DNA of 64,000 bases, taken from contig JAOTON010000478.1 in assembly GCA_034440635.1 (NCBI GenBank), forward strand, positions 310,001-374,000, read 5' to 3'. Positions 12,301-22,115 of this stretch are shown here, piece after piece. A model generated the notes under the pieces. It worked only from the letters and a program-made list of their open reading frames with translations. It did not search any database and was not told where the DNA came from. The position numbers and the translations under genes are program-made. This stretch comes from Lepas anatifera (Eukaryota > Arthropoda > Thecostraca > Lepadidae). The number at the start of each line of letters is the position of its first letter. Positions within the stretch are counted from its first letter, which is position 1.

Positions 12301-13070
12301 GCCGTGGGTGGTTGGTTTGGTTGTGTGCTGCCGACTGGGGTGCTCTCGGTGTCCCGTGTGTCGTCCGATACTGTGGGTGGTTGGTTTGGTTGTGTGCTGC
12401 CGACTGGGGTGCTCTCGGTGTCCCGTGTGTCGTCCGATGCTGTGGGTGGTTGGTTTGGTTGTGTGCTGCCGACTGGGGTGCTCTCGGTGTCCCGTGTGTC
12501 GTCCGAGGCTGTGGGTGGTTGGTTTGGTTGTGTGCTGCCGACTGGGGTGCTCTCGGTGTCCCGTGTGTCGTCCGATACTGTGGGTGGTTGGTTTGGTTGT
12601 GTGCTGCCGACTGGGGTGCTCTCGGTGTCCCGCGTGTCGTCCGAGGCCGTGGGTGGTTGGTTTGGTTGTGTGCTGCCGACTGGGGTGCTCTCGGTGTCCC
12701 GTGTGTCGTCCGATGCTGTGGGTGGTTGGTTTGGTTGTGTGCTGCCGACTGGGGTGCTCTCGGTGTCCCGTGTGCCGTCCGATGCTGTGGGAGGTTGGTT
12801 TGGTTGTGTGCTGCCGACTGGGGTGCTCTCGGTGTCCCGTGTGTCGTCCGATGCTGTGGGTGGTTGGTTTGGTTGTGTGCTGCCGACTGGGGTGCTCTTG
12901 GTGTCCCGTGTGTCGTCCGATGCTGTGGGAGGTTGGTTTGGTTGTGTGCTGCCGACTGGGGTGCTCTCGGTGTCCCGTGTGTCGTCCGATGCTGTGGGAG
13001 GTTGGTTTGGTTGTGTGCTGCCGACTGGGGTGCTCTCGGTGTCCCGTGTGTCGTCCGAGGCTGTGGGAGG
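6319..13070. repeat. Giant 69-bp minisatellite/satellite array, about 98 copies
   Basis: The unit is 69 bp (29 G, 24 T, 14 C and 2 A on the plus strand) and contains GTGGGTGGTTGGTTTGG, then CTGCCGACTGGGGTGC, then CCCGTGTGTCGTCCG. The first units (6,319-6,500) are irregular, with a 15-20 bp insertion near 6,425 and a truncated unit near 6,390. From about 7,020 to 9,300 the copies are nearly identical. From about 10,840 to 12,700 they mix variants (GATGCT, GATACT, GAGGCC; GGGTGG or GGGAGG). The consensus has no stop codon on either strand, so frames of 2,268-2,324 codons run through on the plus strand. No ATG lies in the consensus on the minus strand. A coding role is not supported. Confidence 0.98.
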
Positions 13071-13589
13071 GTGGTTGGTGTTTTTTATTGTGTCAGTTGG
13101 GTGGCTGTATGAGGAGTTGTGGAGAGTACCTATGTTTTAATTGATGTACTGTGGACATTACCCAGACGTATGCGCTTTAGCAGTACCTTCCTGCTTTTGT
13201 TACACTGGTCAACAGCCAAAATGGATCCGGCACGTGAACACCTGTCTCTGCCTATTTCGATACCGCTGATTTCAAATTTAGTAACCGTTTTTTGCCATCG
13301 GACTTGGTTTCTTCTCCAGAGCATACCTGTTGTATAGCCCTTACACTTTCCACACATTGTCATCAGCCTGGCCTTTTGTGGAAAAATATAGATCAAGGAT
13401 GTCGAGAATCCGGATTATCTGCACCCAGACAATGCAGCTTATCAATATACATGTGAATTTATTGCAACGAAAGACTACCTCGCATTCAAGTGCATGAACA
13501 TTGTATGTACATTGAACAAGGTTTGCGCTCGGTCGCACAAGCTCGCCTGTATTGTAGACCAAGAGGTGACGTCGCAACATTATATGATG
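13071..13589. other. Unassigned DNA after the satellite
   Basis: Normal base composition returns within about 20 bp of the last unit. No coding or repeat signal was recognised. Confidence 0.5.
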
Positions 13590-14150
13590 AGGATTTTATG
13601 TCAGAGTCACCTCCCTTGAAGGTCGAGTCTAAATAAAGTCACAGGTCAAGGTCATACCACCATTTCAAGGTCATTTACCCTAGTGCCTTTGGTCGGATGA
13701 TGCCGCCTAATAGGACGTATGTCATGCTATGACGTCATACGCTTGGTCACTCAATCTTGAGCTCAAAGTCGCAGGTTCAAGTCAAAGGTCATGGGTCAAA
13801 GTCAAACCTTATTTTCCGCCCGACGGTTGCCATAGTGCTAGTTGCAGTACAGGTTATAGGCAAAATGTAAAATTTTGACGTCAAAGATCAATGGCCTTGA
13901 ACGACCTTGGCCTAAATGTTTCAGAGAACGTTGCCTCAGACCTTTTCTCCGTTACTTCAGGTCACTTTCTCTCCATATCCGGCTTCTCATCGCATAATCA
14001 CGGCATTTTCCAATGGCTACCCTGCACATACAGAATTTGACCTATATGGCCTCGTTTTACATTGAATATATTGACCTAGGTCTATGAAAATCGGGTTTAA
14101 GGTAGAATACCCTAGCCTCCACAAACACCTAAACATTCATTTTCCTAGAC
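13590..14150 (-). mobile_element. Diverged TTAA-family element, copy E (ends not resolved)
   Basis: Read on the minus strand, the interior matches copies B and D. Shared plus-strand words are ATAATCACGGCATTTTCCAA (compare ATAATCACCGCATTTCCCAA at about 60,952) and TTGACCTAGGTC at about 14,070. The first 250 bp hold repeated AAGGTCA words, including close direct repeats at 13,640-13,670 and 13,770-13,805. I could not place terminal repeats, so the limits are approximate. Confidence 0.55.
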
Positions 14151-16173
14151 CTCTTGGGTTTTGCACTGTCAATGTCACTGATGCCAGGAAGGCTTGCACA
14201 AAGACGACACACAAACATACTGGATCTCAAAATTCTGATCTGATACGGCATTTGCTGCCAGATTCGTGTTCAGCGCCACAAATTACCCTAAAACGGATTA
14301 TTTTATATTGGATCCACGACAAAAGTTAAATTTTGTTGACCAGTGGTATCGCCCCGCTGTGTTGCTACCGCGTCCGTGACTGCCTTGGCGTTGTTTGAGG
14401 GCCTGGCACGGATGCAGGACCACTTAAGTGATAGACGACATCAATATATAATATGTCTGGATTAAATCCGCCCTTTGTTCAACCTTGAACCTGCCAATGG
14501 CGATACAGATATGCCGGCGCTAGTTTGCCTGCCAAGTCTCATCTACGTCTTTGTATTCCTAAACATGCCGTCCATGCCATTTTCGCTCCAAACTATTGTC
14601 AACGGTAATTTGCGGCCGATTCCCTATCGACCAAGCCCACAAGCTGTGATAGTGGAAGCCGGTGATGTCCAATTCCAGACCTATCCACACTGATACCATG
14701 ACATCAAGCAGACTCGGTCTTCAATATCCAGAGAGCGACAACAGTATCTGGTCGGGGCTCCTGCCCCGGAAGTCACCGCCGCACAGAAGGATCTGAGCCA
14801 TTCATCTCGGCTTCACTCATCCATCAAGGCATCATCACCGACCAGAGATCACAAAAGGCCCCGAGCTGCAACCATAGTTGGAGGCAAACTTGGCAGAGAC
14901 GGATTCAACGTATCGCTCGGGATCGTTCGACAAGTTGTTACAGTCAGTAGTGCAGGGAAACAAAGATCGCGTTAATCCTGCATTCTCGCACCTTTTTCAT
15001 GTCTGCGAGCCATTTCTTCTTTAGCTGGGCTCCTCCCGCTGCCGATGTTTCAGAGACAGTTTTTATTTCCAAGACAAAGTGATCAAACGTCGACGTCCGT
15101 TGGAGGCAAAAAAATATGTCCGACCTCTGTCAGCCGACGCCGCTGGGATCATCAACTCTGAGGTGTAAAACAATGCCCACTGGGACAATGCATCACGCCC
15201 ACAGCAGACAGGGCTAACCCAGCCGTTTAGCAGCTCGCCCCCGCAGCGCCCTCTACGGCGGCGGGTGGGCGCCGACGCTCAAACTCGCGCCAATATTAAA
15301 CAGCCATCACCATTACTTCTCAGGGTTCGATCCCAGCTGTCAGCGGTGGTTTATCAAAGCGGGGTGTCGACCGCACCGCTGTCTCGGCGACATTGGCACC
15401 AGGCGCCGCCGCCCACCACTCATCAAACTCGGAGAATCCACACACGAAGCCGCCACGGCAGTCCAAATCTTCAGGTTAACGGCAGGTCAGGAGGCGTCGT
15501 CCGCTGCCTCAGGCTGTGGGTGATATATCAACATGATGTATGGCTTACAGATTTATCGTGGTGGCAGCGTTAGCTTCGCAGAAGATGAAATTTCCGGAGA
15601 GTGTCATTTCTTTAGATCCATCGCCGTTTCCGGTGCCTTTTCGGTAACTTCTTTACCTAATTCAGAAACAATTTTAAGACCACTATGTAGGATAGTTGCA
15701 TTATTTTCACTAGTGGGCCACAGGGCGCATTAGTGGGCGAATATTGATCACCTTCAGCTACAAGCTGGTTAATACGCACGCACGCGTGCCACAGCGGCGG
15801 TATCCGGCACTGACGGCAACCACTGGCACATGTTCAACTGCAGCGCATTTGTACAGCCGCAGCAAGTCCAACCAAAAACCAACGAGGACGCGGCCCTCCA
15901 CCAACAGCCCATTGCCACCATCCCGCACAAACGTGAAGGAATGCACGCTACCGGCAACAAAAACATGCATATACATTTTCGGGGGCTATTGTTGAAACCG
16001 GGACCAACCGTTACCTTTTAACTTGACACACTCGGCAGAGGTCACGAACTGTGCTCGCTGGTGACGACGCTGAGGCTGGTGGCACACCTAAGTCTTGTCA
16101 CCTACGATGCTTTCAATACAGCTGCCGAGTGTGAGCACAGTTACGGTCTACCCCGGTACGGTTGCCTATGGTT
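14151..16173. other. Unassigned intergenic DNA with a GC-rich patch
   Basis: No element ends or coding domain seen. The stretch at 15,190-15,520 is GC-rich and contains GGGTTCGATCCC at about 15,321, a word like a Pol III B box. No tRNA-like A box lies at the right distance. Confidence 0.4.
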
Positions 16174-16300
16174 ATTTTTTTGTTGGGCTTTAACGACGCA
16201 CCAACTGCGGGCGCGTGGTGTCAAGGACACGGCGACGAACCAGGCTGGGGCTAGACCGGGCGCCTAATCCTGCCTCGTGGGATCAATCCGCCCTTTGCTC
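16174..16300 (-). mobile_element. SINE-1 family 3' fragment
   Basis: On the minus strand the segment ends in GGTGCGTCGTTAAAGCCCAA followed by an A-rich run. This is the tail seen on SINE-1 copies at 22.0, 28.2, 37.9, 62.4 and 63.5 kb. The tRNA-like head is not recognisable, so the copy is 5'-truncated or decayed. Confidence 0.5.
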
Positions 16301-17081
16301 ACTGTACAGGTCACATGATCAGGCCCAACGCACGCGCTAAGCTGCCTATGCTTCGTTCAGGCGATTGGCTTTCTGGGAGAAAACGTTTATGTAACCACAC
16401 CGAAAAAAGGAGAAGCTCGAGAACGGAGAAGCTCATGGCCACTGGCCGACGGTGTTGTGACGTCATCAGACACGTGGGGCGGATGCCCGGCGGCAGATCC
16501 GGCGGTGGGCTTTCGGCCCTGAATGAGCGGTTAATGGCGGCACGTGGCGCAATCTGGTGCCGTCGGTAGCGGTGAGATGGAGCTGTCCTGTGACAGACGG
16601 CCTGCGTCTGCCGCCAATGGCCATCCTGTCTCGATCGGCCAATTGAATCATCACATTTGAGTGTCTCACAATGGCCACGTGGGGAACGTGCCATTAGTTA
16701 ACGGCCGGCACCGCGGCCCGCAATCAAGGGCCAGATGCCTCGGCTATTTCGGCATATGTGTACACAGCGGTGTAAATGAGCGGCTCACAGCACCATTCCA
16801 AAGGCAGCCATCCGGTATTTCAGCTATTGCACTGGTGGGGAGTTAATTTATGAAACTTGTGTGAGCTGAAACAAACGAGGGAGGCTGAAATCTCACCTTA
16901 TATAGATTTTCCAGCCGGTTTGTGTTCCTATTTTCCTCTTATCTATAGCAGCAGTCATCAACATATGCTTCACGTAAGACTTAAACAATGCTTCATTGCG
17001 GAGAGATAAACAGGGAACATAAAATACTACCAATACATCCATTTCTTCTCCTCGACCTTATTTGAAATCACATGACGGAAG
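16301..17081. other. Unassigned DNA
   Basis: GC-rich at 16,430-16,700 and AT-rich after 16,840. No gene or element recognised. Confidence 0.4.
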
Positions 17082-17089
17082 CTCAGAAC
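17082..17089. repeat. hAT MITE target duplication, left
   Basis: CTCAGAAC, repeated exactly at 17,305-17,312 on the far side of the element. The match extends to nine bases if the preceding G is counted. Confidence 0.85.
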
Positions 17090-17304
17090 CATTGGCGGAC
17101 GCAGGGGGAATTCTGGCCATGCCCCCAAGCGCTGGAGGGAGGGGGGGCCAAACTATCTTTTGCCCCCCAAACGCCGGAAAATTTTTCGAAAACAGGTGTT
17201 TATACTAGGTCTGTAGAGCAAAAAAATATTCGCTCCCACCCCCCCCGGAAGAGAGGCAGACATGGGTTTGCGCCCCCCAAAACTCAGGTCTGCGTCCGCC
17301 CTTG
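17090..17304. mobile_element. hAT-type MITE, 215 bp, with 8-bp target duplication
   Basis: The left end is CATTGGCGGACGCAGG. The inverted right end is CAAGGGCGGACGCAGA. The flanks carry an exact 8-bp duplication, CTCAGAAC. The 8-bp duplication and CA...TG ends are typical of hAT transposons. The interior matches the copy at 32,548-32,823 (ATACTAGGTCTGTAGAGCAA). It encodes nothing and would need a hAT transposase in trans. Confidence 0.85.
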
Positions 17305-17312
17305 CTCAGAAC
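17305..17312. repeat. hAT MITE target duplication, right
   Basis: CTCAGAAC, identical to 17,082-17,089. Confidence 0.85.
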
Positions 17313-19587
17313 TGTTGTATATCAGCACACTCCGGGTATTAAATGGTAGGCATACATGCGCACAAATATCTATGGTATCAATAACTTGCCAACAACCCCC
17401 TAATCCGCACCTGGCATCCCCGTAGGCACTCGGTAATCAGTATTCATTTCGTGTCCCCACGTTTGGACTATGACCTCGATACTGTCGTTCATTCACACGT
17501 GCGAACATATTAAAATTGATGGGCTGGCGAGGCGTCGCAGGCTCCCACGCCCGTGTCCGAGATTCAGTGGCCAGCAGCGGCCTGGTGGCCCTGCCCTCCG
17601 TCCATAATTGAAGAGGCGTGGGGACCGGTACACGGTGCATAACAACACGGAGTGGTGACCGCTCCAGGCGCCGACGCGATCCCACCCGACAGGCTACTAC
17701 CGGCAGCGTGGCAAGACCGAGTGTGTCCAGAAAAAGTCGCGGCCAAGAGACCAGCGCAGCCAAAAAAAAGAGAGCACGCTGCCAATTGATTAATACGGCC
17801 AGGGATATTTCCACCTCAATCTTGGCAAGACTTAAGTGATTCCTAGGAACACCATATCGTGGATTCAGGAAAAGTAAGGAATATTTTATGGCTAGGTCGT
17901 AAACGGAAAACAACTTCATCAAAAGCCAAGGTATTCCGACAAGAGCTTGAAAACATCTAGCAAGAATATTGGGTAACGAGCTATTCATCTTACAACTATG
18001 CCATCGAATACTGGACTAAAATGGCCTGATGGTGGCGAATTCTGCAACAGAACAGTCCATAAACCAACAGCTGGCCAGCGCCGCGCCAGCGAGAATGCTT
18101 CATGCAATATACTTGTATTTAAAAAATAAAAGTGCGTTCGAGAAGGATTAAATCACGCCTCGGTGGCGTCATAGGCCTATCCTTCCAAAGCTGTATTAAG
18201 TGTGTCAGTACCATCCAGAATGATCCGCAAAGACAACCATATAAAAAATAGAAGCCATTTCTGTGTTCGATCGTCATCGGCTTCTGACAGAGCGCCTTAT
18301 TTCTAAATTTGGAACACAATTCAATTCCGTGTGTTCTCTCACATTTGCAGGCGACCATTACACAATTTAGAACATTTTTAATAGACCCAGCGGTGGAAAA
18401 AAATCCCTTCACGCCCACGTGACATCACACCAGACCGGCCTTTACTCTGGGGGAGGGGGGAGGGCTGGCCTTCATGGGCCATCTCGCCAAACGTGGGGCT
18501 TCCGTCAGCGGGCGACCTGTCGCACAGAGTCGCCACAGGCGTGCCGGGCCTGACTGCCATACAATACGAACCTCCCCGGCTGATATGATTCAGACCCCCG
18601 GTATTAGGACAAATTCGCTGCGCTTTGATCCCAGCCCCTCACTGAGCACAAGGCTTAATAGGCATCCGTTGTGCTGGAAATTGAATTATGTTTCAAGTTA
18701 AAAGGACCACAAAGAAACTGGTCAAAGCGGAATTTACTTTTCGAGGCGGAAAACTTCCAACGACACCACCACGGAAATCGCGTCATCTAAGAACAGCTTA
18801 TGAAATTTGCAGGATATTTTTCTTGCAAACGGTCAAAATAAAAGTGACACACATCTGTATAGGCGATATTCAACATCCAGCTGTCCAGAACCATCCCAAA
18901 TTTCGCCAAAACTGTTTATGCCCGTGTTTCGGCGCCACCCACAGACAAAAACACGGCTGTTTTGTTTACAGGGGGCGCGGCTTCCGCATCTCTCGCCCGG
19001 CTGCGTCGCCAGATCTTTCGAGATACGCGCGCCGCGTTAGACGGCAACTGCTTCGGCTTAATCAGGCGAACGGTGCGTGCCAATATCGCGCTTCAGAGGC
19101 TCGCGCTTGACACGGCCGTCCGAAGGCTTCAAAGCTCCAGCGCCGAGCGGCAAACCCGTGGCTCTCGATCACACGCGCAGCTGGGGGCGGCCGAGGAGCG
19201 GACTCATCGCCCCAGTTTTTGTCATTAGCCGGGAAAGGATCATCGTATGAGGCCTGATACTACTAGGCGGGATTCGAATTATCCATGCAGAGGTGCCCAA
19301 AGATGTTATAACATGCGGCCACAAAATAGGGTAACGATTAGCCTCATGGCGATAAACCCGTTCAATAGTGAGGCTTTCCCCAAATAGTAACGATTTGACC
19401 AGTTCGAGCAAACAAACAAACGCAAACAAAGCAATAGCAGCAGTGATGACAAAAACCGTTGAGTTTCATCAGCGGCTTCTGAGACATGGCGAAGAAGCCG
19501 TCTGAGTAGAAAGGGACATGTGAGCCTAACTGGTCAACACCACTAGAGGGAACGCGGCACCCTGGTGCAATTCCATACTGTGGTGAT
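17313..19587. other. Unassigned intergenic DNA
   Basis: A minus-strand frame is open for 183 codons at 17,437-17,988 but shows no recognisable domain. A GC-rich patch lies at 18,930-19,210. I see no splice-supported exon, RNA gene or element boundary. Confidence 0.4.
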
Positions 19588-19955
19588 GTTAGGGGCAATG
19601 CATACGGAAAAATGGCTTTAGACTTGTTTCTGCAGAAAATTGCTAATGAGGCTAATATTTCGCTCTATCTAATTTTCCTCTGCTTCAATAAAAAGTCTCC
19701 AAATCAGCCTGGTGTTAAATCGGCGCATAAGCGGGTATTGGTAATGCTTTGGGCCAGATTGAACCTGTTTGATTTGCACCAATCAATGAATACGAATACA
19801 AATGAAGCGTTTTTAGCTAAAATATACTTACCACTAAGAACCAAACTGACTCAATTGTGAAACAAACGAAATATCGACCCAGTGGTTTCTCGGCATACTC
19901 CATCACAGGGCTGTATCAGTTCAAATCCCATTATGAAGGTGACACATTCCCTTTG
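19588..19955. mobile_element. T2 TIR element, copy b (uninterrupted)
   Basis: The left end is TTAGGGGCAATGCATAC and the right end GTGACACATTCCCTTTG, degenerate inverses of each other. The interior aligns with both parts of copy a around the TTAA element at 3,774-4,623. The conserved right half (GGTTTCTCGGCATACTCC, then CAAATCCCATTATGAAGG) is also found at 4.9, 21.8 and 33.1 kb. No coding capacity. Confidence 0.6.
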
Positions 19956-20184
19956 CACGATCCTCATTGTGTAGATTGTTCCGCGCTTCAGCAGGGATCA
20001 CGATTATAAGTTGGTGCGATATTATTTGGGTTCTCTTCGAATCCAGAATGGAGAACGGAACCAAATTCAGTGGTTAAGATTCAGACTCCAGTGGTCGACG
20101 GTCATGCAGTTTTCGATGAATATTTTTATCTTTTTCTATAACTTATAACTGAACAGGTTGACGCCAGTTCAGTTTTTGCAGTCG
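19956..20184. other. Unassigned spacer
   Basis: Nothing recognised between the T2 copy and the SINE-2 copy. Confidence 0.4.
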
Positions 20185-20460
20185 CATGGGGGACCCCGGT
20201 CCCATCATCCGAACCAGCAACTCCCGCAATGAAGGGCTGATTTAGAAATCAAAGTTTAACGTCTCACAATGCACAGGGACAGCCGCCCCGCTCAGGCCAC
20301 CCTCTCACTAGACAATTGCCAGCCGACCTACGCCGGGTAAATATTGAGCACCGAATCGTCTCTGGGAAAAGATCCAAAGCCTGCGCACGCACAGCCACTG
20401 CACGTTACTGAGCAACGGGCCGGGTCTCAACGCTCTACCAACTGAGCTACCGGGGCGGCG
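20185..20460 (-). mobile_element. tRNA-headed SINE-2, uninterrupted copy
   Basis: On the minus strand the element begins at about 20,458 with GGTAGCTCAGTTGGTAGAGC, an excellent tRNA 5' half with a Pol III A box. It continues through a body with CCCGGCGTAGGTCGGCTGGC and ends in GAGACGTTAAACTTTGATTTC plus a further conserved 50 bp. The segment 20,185-20,360 aligns without gaps to two pieces at about 48,178-48,231 and 49,334-49,450 that flank a TTAA transposon. The B box is not clear, so this is a SINE and not a tRNA gene. Confidence 0.7.
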
Positions 20461-21816
20461 TCAAGATTCTGGAGAAGGGCTGTGCCCGAATATGTAGTTA
20501 CTAAATTTACTCAAATGCCCATCCCGGATTCTACGGCATAGGTTAAATGGCATATTGGTAACATAATTATCATGGAAAGGAAGATTTCAGAAAACACTTC
20601 ACGGGGCGGAAATATGCATATTTTCAAAATATTTAATTTTATACATACGTACTTCAACGATAAGATTGCCACAACTAGGTAACTATTGAAATCAAACACA
20701 CCGGAATAAGAGCCTGAACACACAAGTATATCGACCCCGAGCTGTAAGATGTGTTTATTTTTTACCAGGCGATTCGCGTACAACCGACCCGAGACGTGGC
20801 CGAGAGCCGGTACCACACAGGTCACAAGGTCAAAACGAAATGACACCACAGCTGGGGGAGGAATGTCCTCAATCTCCGCCGCATACTTACATACTAGCAA
20901 TTATTTATGTTTAAATCGCTATTGTTCTGTGCCAGTTGAAGACTCTCTATGCATATGTGTTTGCCACGACTTCAATCCTTTCTGCTCTGAGGTCATTGGA
21001 AACTTGTCCTAGAACTTGTCCGCAAGTCAGAAAGTTCTAACCTCATTGGCTCTGGCCCTGCATCGTTTTAAGGAAATATTGGCTCCTTGATGAAATTTCC
21101 GACTGGAATGGTTTGAGATCTTCAGATCTGATTACGAAGGTTGATAAATGGCAAATAAAGCACCAAAAATAAAATGAATTTGATAATGATGCATTTAATG
21201 AATTCGATGATATCTCTGCTTATAAGTTCAATATTCCGTATTTTCCAGGGTCTTTTGGAGCAGCAAGAAATCTCCCTCAGAGCGTAAAATAAACGTAAGA
21301 AACAGAAGTAATGTTTCTTGCTGTCATATATAACAAGCTCTGTTGCCACCAAGACCACACACATTTGTGCTCCTTTTTTACTGTGACATGCATCATCGTG
21401 AATGAACACGCTTTGCAGCGATATCCGGTTTTTGTTCTGCCCACGTTATAAAAGTGTTTACCTGAATAAGGAATTGTTTGCCAATAATTCAGTTACAGTG
21501 TTTTATCACTCTCGATATCCATTTGCATTTTCCGAATGATGCAGAAGCCACAGCAGATAAGTGGAAAACCTGGGGCACCACACAACAGTCAGCACCTCCT
21601 CTCTTTCGCTGGGCGCGATATAGCCTAGATGCTGAAGGCGCCCTATAAACCCCAATACACACACATTCTTTCGTCAGCATTAGTCACATTGTTGTGATTA
21701 CCAAAGATACGTGATCAACCAGGGCCGACAGGGTCAACACGGAGCGGATTTCGATCACTTTTTCGCTGCAAGGGGTCAGTTCGGCGATAAGTGAAACACA
21801 AAACATCGGATTATTG
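20461..21816. other. Unassigned intergenic DNA
   Basis: AT-rich with short open frames only. No element or gene recognised. Confidence 0.45.
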
Positions 21817-21881
21817 GGTGCGTTCTATCACATGGCTATATCAGATCAAATCCCATTATACCTGTGTCACATTCCCTTTAG
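21817..21881. mobile_element. T2 TIR element end fragment, copy c
   Basis: Contains TTCTATCACATGGCTATATCAG followed by CAAATCCCATTATACC and the terminal GTGTCACATTCCCTTTA. This matches the right end of copies a and b. The other end was not found. Confidence 0.55.
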
Positions 21882-21939
21882 CTTTTTGCAGTTTGAGAGC
21901 GGAAGGTGGGAGACATTGTGTAAATGCAGTGATACTGCT

Positions 21940-22115
21940 AGAAGTTTAACAACGCACCAACTGCTAAGATTATACAACATCGCCAACTCTAATGTTAGGA
22001 GGGGGTTTTATAAATCAGGCTGTACTTATTCAGAGAACCCGCCGGGATTTGAACCCGGGACCTGTGGCTCAAGAGGCAAGCACTCCGCCACTGTGCCGCG
22101 CACACCCTTATTGTG
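21940..22115 (-). mobile_element. SINE-1 copy with tRNA-like head
   Basis: Minus strand: the head has CACAGTGGCGGAGTGCTTGCC (A-box region) and the B box GGGTTCAAATCCC at 22,056-22,044, about 40 bp downstream. The body contains GAGTTGGCGATGTTGTATAA and the tail GTTGGTGCGTTGTTAAAC. The same order and spacing is found at 62.3 and 63.5 kb. The acceptor stem is not conserved, so this is a retroposon and not a functional tRNA. Confidence 0.75.

Noticed and set aside
6166..13140. Plus-strand frames of 2,268-2,324 codons as a giant repeat protein
   Set aside because: All three frames are open because the 69-bp unit lacks stops. Units vary as expected for satellite DNA, with no defined start context, no non-repeat domain and only a weak codon-position bias.
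13725..13745. CRE-like TGACGTCA palindrome as a promoter element
   Set aside because: It lies inside a decayed transposon, with no nearby transcription start or gene to regulate.
20420..20458. Functional tRNA gene
   Set aside because: Only the 5' half with the A box is tRNA-like. No B box or paired acceptor stem follows, and the body is shared with another dispersed SINE copy.
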